From a virus: a DNA stretch of 21,702 nt. Position numbers and translations under genes: made by a program. The notes under the pieces were generated by a model that saw nothing but the letters and a program-made list of their open reading frames with translations, had not been told where the DNA came from and searched no databases. Below are positions 18,370-21,702 of the stretch, one piece after another. The stretch spans positions 1-21,702 of IMG/VR virus record IMGVR_UViG_3300011252_000399; one strand, written 5' to 3'. The stretch's first letter is position 1; each line of letters begins with the position of its first letter.

Positions 18370-20048
18370 TGAAGTTAAGATACTATCAAGAAGAAGCAAT
18401 TGATGCTGCGCTGCACTGGTTTAAAACCCAAGACACGCACCCACTGATCGTTCTCCCTACAGGCGCTGGCAAGACTGTAGTCTTTGCTAACCTGATCAAG
18501 CAGTTGTTTGAGCGAGAGCCTGATTGCAGGGTTTTAATCTTGGCACACCGGCAGGAGCTTGTGTCACAGGCAGATGACAAGCTTAAGAAAGTTTGGTCAT
18601 GCGCCCCGTCAGGCATTGTGGCTGCTGGGCTTAACCAGTTTGAAGTAGATGCCCGTATTGTTATCGCCAGCCGTGACACCTTAGCCACACCAAAGCGTTT
18701 GGGTTCTAGTGGTCACTTCGATTACATCATTGTTGATGAAGCCCACCACGTTGCGCCAGATCCAAAAACACGCTACCGCAAGATCTTTCAACACTTTGAT
18801 GATGAGCAATGGACTGAGCCTAAAATTCTAGGCGTAACTGCCACACCGTATCGTATGGGCCAAGGCTTTATCTATGGCCTAGATGATCAGTTCTTTTCTG
18901 GTGTCGCGTACAAGGTAGGCATACCTGAGATGATCAAGCAGGGTTATCTGTGTCGATTGTCTGCATTTCAGGTAGCAGATGATGCCGTGATCGATGCGTC
19001 TACCGCCAGAGTCAAGTTCAAGGGTGGTGACTACCGCGAGTCCGACATTGCAAAGCTTGCCATGGAAGATCAGACCATGCTGGCTATCATCAATGACTGG
19101 ATCGACAAAGCCTACAGCAAGGGCAGACTGAGTAGCGTGTTCTTCTGTATCACCGTAGATCACGCGAACAAGATGTGCATGTACCTGCAGCAAGCAGGGA
19201 TTAATGCGGCAGTAGTGACGGGGGAAACCCCACAAGCAGAGCGAGAAGATATCCTTGAGCGTTTTGAGGATGGCAAGATCAACGCACTATGTAACGTAGC
19301 TGTTCTAACTGAAGGCTGGGATGCCCCGCGAACTGACTGCATAGCACTGCTCAGGCCCACCAAGTCGCTTGGCTTGTACGTTCAGATCTGTGGTCGAGGC
19401 ATGCGTACATGGGGAGATAAGAAAGACTGCATGCTACTGGACTATGGCGAGAATATGCAGCGTCACGGGTGTATCGATACTGCCAAGCCACCAGCACCTG
19501 AAAAGGAAGAGAGCAAGACTCCTAAGATCTGGATCTGCGATGAGTGCGTAGGGGTAAACGACAACGATGTATATACCTGCGTTGAGTGTGGCGCTGACCG
19601 CGTTAAGCAGATGGTCAAAGAGCAGCAATTAATACTAGGCGCGATGCAAGAGGAGAAGGATGCCGCCACATCTAGGCAAGCAGCCGCAGGTTCTGTTCTA
19701 TCAGATGAGTTGGAAGATCCTGCTGAGAAGCTAGAGAAGATTAAAGACATTGACTATGTGACTGCTGAGAAGAAGGTATCTAAGAGTGGTAATGAATACC
19801 TGAACGTCATGTTCTCAAGTCCAGGCGATTACTGGCCACAGAACATGCCTATCATGCTGGGCATGAAGGGTAAGGCTGGGATGATGGCTGAGAAGAAGTG
19901 GAGGGCGTTGACCAAGCAATACAAATGCCCTGCAGACATTGACTGGGCTGTACACCAAGTAAACGTGCAGAACAATATGAATCACATCAAACAAATAACC
20001 GTAAGAAAAGAGGGGAAATACTGGAATGTTATCAGCGTCCATTTTTGA
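18369..20048 (+). CDS. Superfamily 2 DEAD-type helicase with zinc finger and C-terminal domain
   Basis: 559 residues from ATG at 18369 (ATG at 18360 is also open; both have weak ribosome-binding sites, translation being coupled through TAATG). Motif I LPTGAGKT (29-36), Ia ILAHRQELV (57-65), II DEAHH (123-127), III TATPYR (157-162), V LTEGWDAP (313-320) and VI QICGRGMRT (339-347) define an ATP-dependent superfamily 2 helicase of the type frequent in phages. After the two RecA domains a zinc finger C390-x2-C393...C404-x2-C407 is present, then a Lys/Glu-rich linker and a C-terminal beta-rich domain of phage-helicase type. It may restart forks or unwind recombination intermediates. It overlaps the nuclease gene by 23 bases. 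Confidence 0.9.
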   Translation: MKLRYYQEEAIDAALHWFKTQDTHPLIVLPTGAGKTVVFANLIKQLFEREPDCRVLILAHRQELVSQADDKLKKVWSCAPSGIVAAGLNQFEVDARIVIASRDTLATPKRLGSSGHFDYIIVDEAHHVAPDPKTRYRKIFQHFDDEQWTEPKILGVTATPYRMGQGFIYGLDDQFFSGVAYKVGIPEMIKQGYLCRLSAFQVADDAVIDASTARVKFKGGDYRESDIAKLAMEDQTMLAIINDWIDKAYSKGRLSSVFFCITVDHANKMCMYLQQAGINAAVVTGETPQAEREDILERFEDGKINALCNVAVLTEGWDAPRTDCIALLRPTKSLGLYVQICGRGMRTWGDKKDCMLLDYGENMQRHGCIDTAKPPAPEKEESKTPKIWICDECVGVNDNDVYTCVECGADRVKQMVKEQQLILGAMQEEKDAATSRQAAAGSVLSDELEDPAEKLEKIKDIDYVTAEKKVSKSGNEYLNVMFSSPGDYWPQNMPIMLGMKGKAGMMAEKKWRALTKQYKCPADIDWAVHQVNVQNNMNHIKQITVRKEGKYWNVISVHF

Positions 20049-21117
20049 AAAGATTGATGAAGCCATTGCCGCAAAGGAAGGCCGTAACCGTGGACACCTA
20101 GGGTTCAGCGGCATAGGGGATGATGATGAGTACCGGCAGTGGATGGGATTCCGCTGGTGCTTACCATCTACATTCGGCGGCAGGATGCTGCGCTTGTTTG
20201 ACTTGGGCAACCGCATCGAGGACCAGATCGTAGATAACATCCGCGACACTGGGATTATATCTATTGCCTCACATGATGCAGATGGCAATCAGTTCAGAGC
20301 ATCGTTCCTTGGCGGTCACTTCGCAGGCTCCTGTGATGGCCTTCTCAAGGGCGTACTGCCACCCCCTGATGAAGAGGTTGTTCTTCTCATGGAAGTCAAG
20401 AGCGCCAACGACAAGCGGTTTAAAGAACTGGTTAAGCTACAAAGCTACGAGGACTGGAGCGATTCATATCGTGTGCAGATCCATGCTTACATGGGCGCGC
20501 TTGGTCTGACCAAGTGTATGGCTGTAGTGATGAACAAAAACAACAGCGAGATATACTCTGAAATCATCGATTACAAGCCACAAATCTGGGAGCGTGCTCA
20601 AGAGAAAGCTGAACGCATCATCTGCAGCGATAGGCCAGACATTGGCACTCGCCGCTCAGAGAAAGATTGGCGTATGAAGAATGAGCCTAGTGTGTACAAG
20701 GACATCTACTATGGTCGGCGGCTACCTGAGTCAGTCAACTGCAGGAACTGTGTGCATGTGAAGCCACTTACTAACTCCAATGGCGCGGTTTGGTACTGTA
20801 GCCGTAGCAATAGATCCATACCAATTGAGGAGCAGCCACTGGGCTGTAAGGACCATATGTGGATACCCGCACTGGTCAACGCAGACCATATGCCTGAGAG
20901 AAGCACGCCTGATGGCATGGCTTATCGAGCAGGCATCTTGGAGTTCTTCAATGGCAAAGGCCCAGAGGGGGCTGAGTATGAGTACAGTAGCGCAGAGATG
21001 CGGGAGCTATCTAAGACTAACTTCAATACCCAGATGATGATCGAGGGCGAGAAGATTAGGGCTGAGTTTCCAGGGAGCTACTATGACAACATGGATGAGA
21101 GCACGCCTGGTTTTTAG
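20026..21117 (+). CDS. PD-(D/E)XK nuclease, Cas4/RecB-like, with four-Cys C-terminal site
   Basis: 363 residues. The RecB/Cas4 nuclease core shows E66 (GNRIEDQI), D104 in GSCDG, E123-x-K125 in LMEVKSAND and the QIHAYM motif (151-156). C239-x2-C242, C258 and C274 lie in a downstream module (CRNCVHV...WYCSR...LGCKDH) that could carry a zinc or an Fe-S cluster as in Cas4/AddB-type nucleases; which one cannot be told. GAGGGG lies before the ATG, which is inside the helicase gene. Together with the helicase and the Sak4-like ATPase it probably processes DNA ends. It ends convergently with the DUF1064 gene, overlapping by 4 bases. Confidence 0.85.
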   Translation: MLSASIFEKIDEAIAAKEGRNRGHLGFSGIGDDDEYRQWMGFRWCLPSTFGGRMLRLFDLGNRIEDQIVDNIRDTGIISIASHDADGNQFRASFLGGHFAGSCDGLLKGVLPPPDEEVVLLMEVKSANDKRFKELVKLQSYEDWSDSYRVQIHAYMGALGLTKCMAVVMNKNNSEIYSEIIDYKPQIWERAQEKAERIICSDRPDIGTRRSEKDWRMKNEPSVYKDIYYGRRLPESVNCRNCVHVKPLTNSNGAVWYCSRSNRSIPIEEQPLGCKDHMWIPALVNADHMPERSTPDGMAYRAGILEFFNGKGPEGAEYEYSSAEMRELSKTNFNTQMMIEGEKIRAEFPGSYYDNMDESTPGF

Positions 21118-21479
21118 TCCCAAGCGCGTGGGTCTTTAACAATCAGTATCTTGGTCCCTGGGTATAGCGCCTCAACAAGCTTCTTCTTGAGCGTGAATAC
21201 CTGGGTGATCACACCCTTAGTATCCTCTACCACCACCTCACCATCGCGCTTGTAGCGGAAGTCTGCAACGTATGAGCAGATCTTTTTGTCTTCACCATCT
21301 ACTGTGACTATGCAGGGAAAGTCTACCTGTACCTCTAGATCAGAGATCTCACCGGCATCTTCGTAACGCCTAAGTATTTTATAGCGTGCCGCCTCAAGCT
21401 TTGAGTCGAACATGATGCCATCGTACTCAGTCTTCTTGGCGAAGTACTTACTCTTTTTCGGTGCGCGTTGAGGGATCAA
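21114..21479 (-). CDS. DUF1064-type PD-(D/E)XK endonuclease
   Basis: 121 residues. SKYFAKKTEYDGIMFDSKLE then AARYKIL is the DUF1064 start, E29 being the first active-site residue; the rest of the site is YVADFRY (D73) and VVVEDTKG (D86-x-K88), completing a PD-(D/E)XK nuclease fold of a phage family suggested to act as a Holliday-junction-type or nicking endonuclease. The start is a TTG at 21479, since no ATG exists before the conserved region and the frame is closed upstream; no strong ribosome-binding site is seen. It follows the structural-type gene at 21481 by one base. Confidence 0.8.
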   Translation of the reverse strand: MIPQRAPKKSKYFAKKTEYDGIMFDSKLEAARYKILRRYEDAGEISDLEVQVDFPCIVTVDGEDKKICSYVADFRYKRDGEVVVEDTKGVITQVFTLKKKLVEALYPGTKILIVKDPRAWD

Positions 21480-21480
21480 A

Positions 21481-21702
21481 TTAATCTATGCCCATGAGTT
21501 TGTTTAACTCTACCTGCTTCAAAGCTTCTCTGCCACGGTCAAAGAGTGACTGAGGCGGTGCCGGTGGTACAGGAGCGCCTGCTTGAGGTGGTCCAGGGGG
21601 CGTGCCAGCTTGTGCTGGGGGCATTGGAGCCGCAGGCTGTGCCTGTGCAGGGGGTTGAGACGCAAGTTGTTGTGCAGCTTGTGCTTCGGCTGCAGCTTCT
21701 GG
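21481..21702 (-). CDS. C-terminal end of a Pro/Ala/Gln-rich protein (runs off right edge)
   Basis: 73 residues plus a TAA at 21481-21483; the frame is open to the window edge. It begins PEAAAEAQAAQQLASQPPAQ and runs into a Pro/Gly-rich linker, then ends in a short helix, LFDRGREALKQVELNKLMGI. Such tails occur on portal or other large phage structural proteins, but the conserved part is outside the window, so the product is not assigned. Confidence 0.65.
   Translation of the reverse strand, partial: PEAAAEAQAAQQLASQPPAQAQPAAPMPPAQAGTPPGPPQAGAPVPPAPPQSLFDRGREALKQVELNKLMGID

Overview
The window looks like part of the genome of a tailed double-stranded DNA bacteriophage (Caudoviricetes). It carries both terminase subunits, a primase-polymerase/helicase, a RecA-type ATPase next to a DUF669-like protein, a superfamily 2 helicase, two PD-(D/E)XK nucleases, an orphan cytosine methyltransferase and about 25 small phage proteins. 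Genes are packed with ATGA or TAATG overlaps. I see no integrase, repressor, tRNA, rRNA, CRISPR array or insertion sequence. The host cannot be read from the sequence; the KGGM-rich, EF-hand-containing structural-type protein and the overall gene set remind me of aquatic phages, but that is only an impression.

The layout has five blocks. (1) 1-3758, minus strand: the large terminase followed by a Lys/Ala-rich protein, a small basic protein and a gene that runs off the left edge, probably packaging or virion genes. (2) 4124-9531, plus strand: first five small genes separated by hairpins and ending at a rho-independent terminator; then a gp88-type gene flanked on both sides by a short GC-rich repeat; then a run of small genes leading to a DNA cytosine methyltransferase that contains a second conserved-looking gene in another frame. 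(3) 9528-14322, minus strand: primase-polymerase/helicase, several small proteins, an array of TGACCCTA repeats and the small terminase. (4) 14474-21117, plus strand: ATPase and DUF669-like recombination pair, two copies of an apparent pseudoknot leader RNA, small zinc-ribbon proteins, a DEAD-type helicase and a Cas4/RecB-like nuclease. (5) 21114-21702, minus strand: a DUF1064-type nuclease and the Pro/Ala/Gln-rich end of another gene running off the right edge.

Together blocks 3 and 4 form a replication and recombination module that reads outward from a divergent control region at 14323-14473, where an inverted repeat is a candidate operator. A second divergent control region, 3759-4123, separates packaging genes from the small-gene block and holds three consecutive hairpins and a perfect 8+8 inverted repeat. 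Terminase subunits are unusually far apart, with more than 5.7 kb of oppositely oriented genes between them.

The points most worth a second look are the dual-coding methyltransferase locus (8261-9001), the duplicated pseudoknot leader (16421-16478 and 16726-16786), the stop-codon hairpin plus shared leader in front of the small genes (4082-5360), the repeat clusters flanking the gp88-type gene (5647-6875), and the repeat array before the small terminase (10398-10633).
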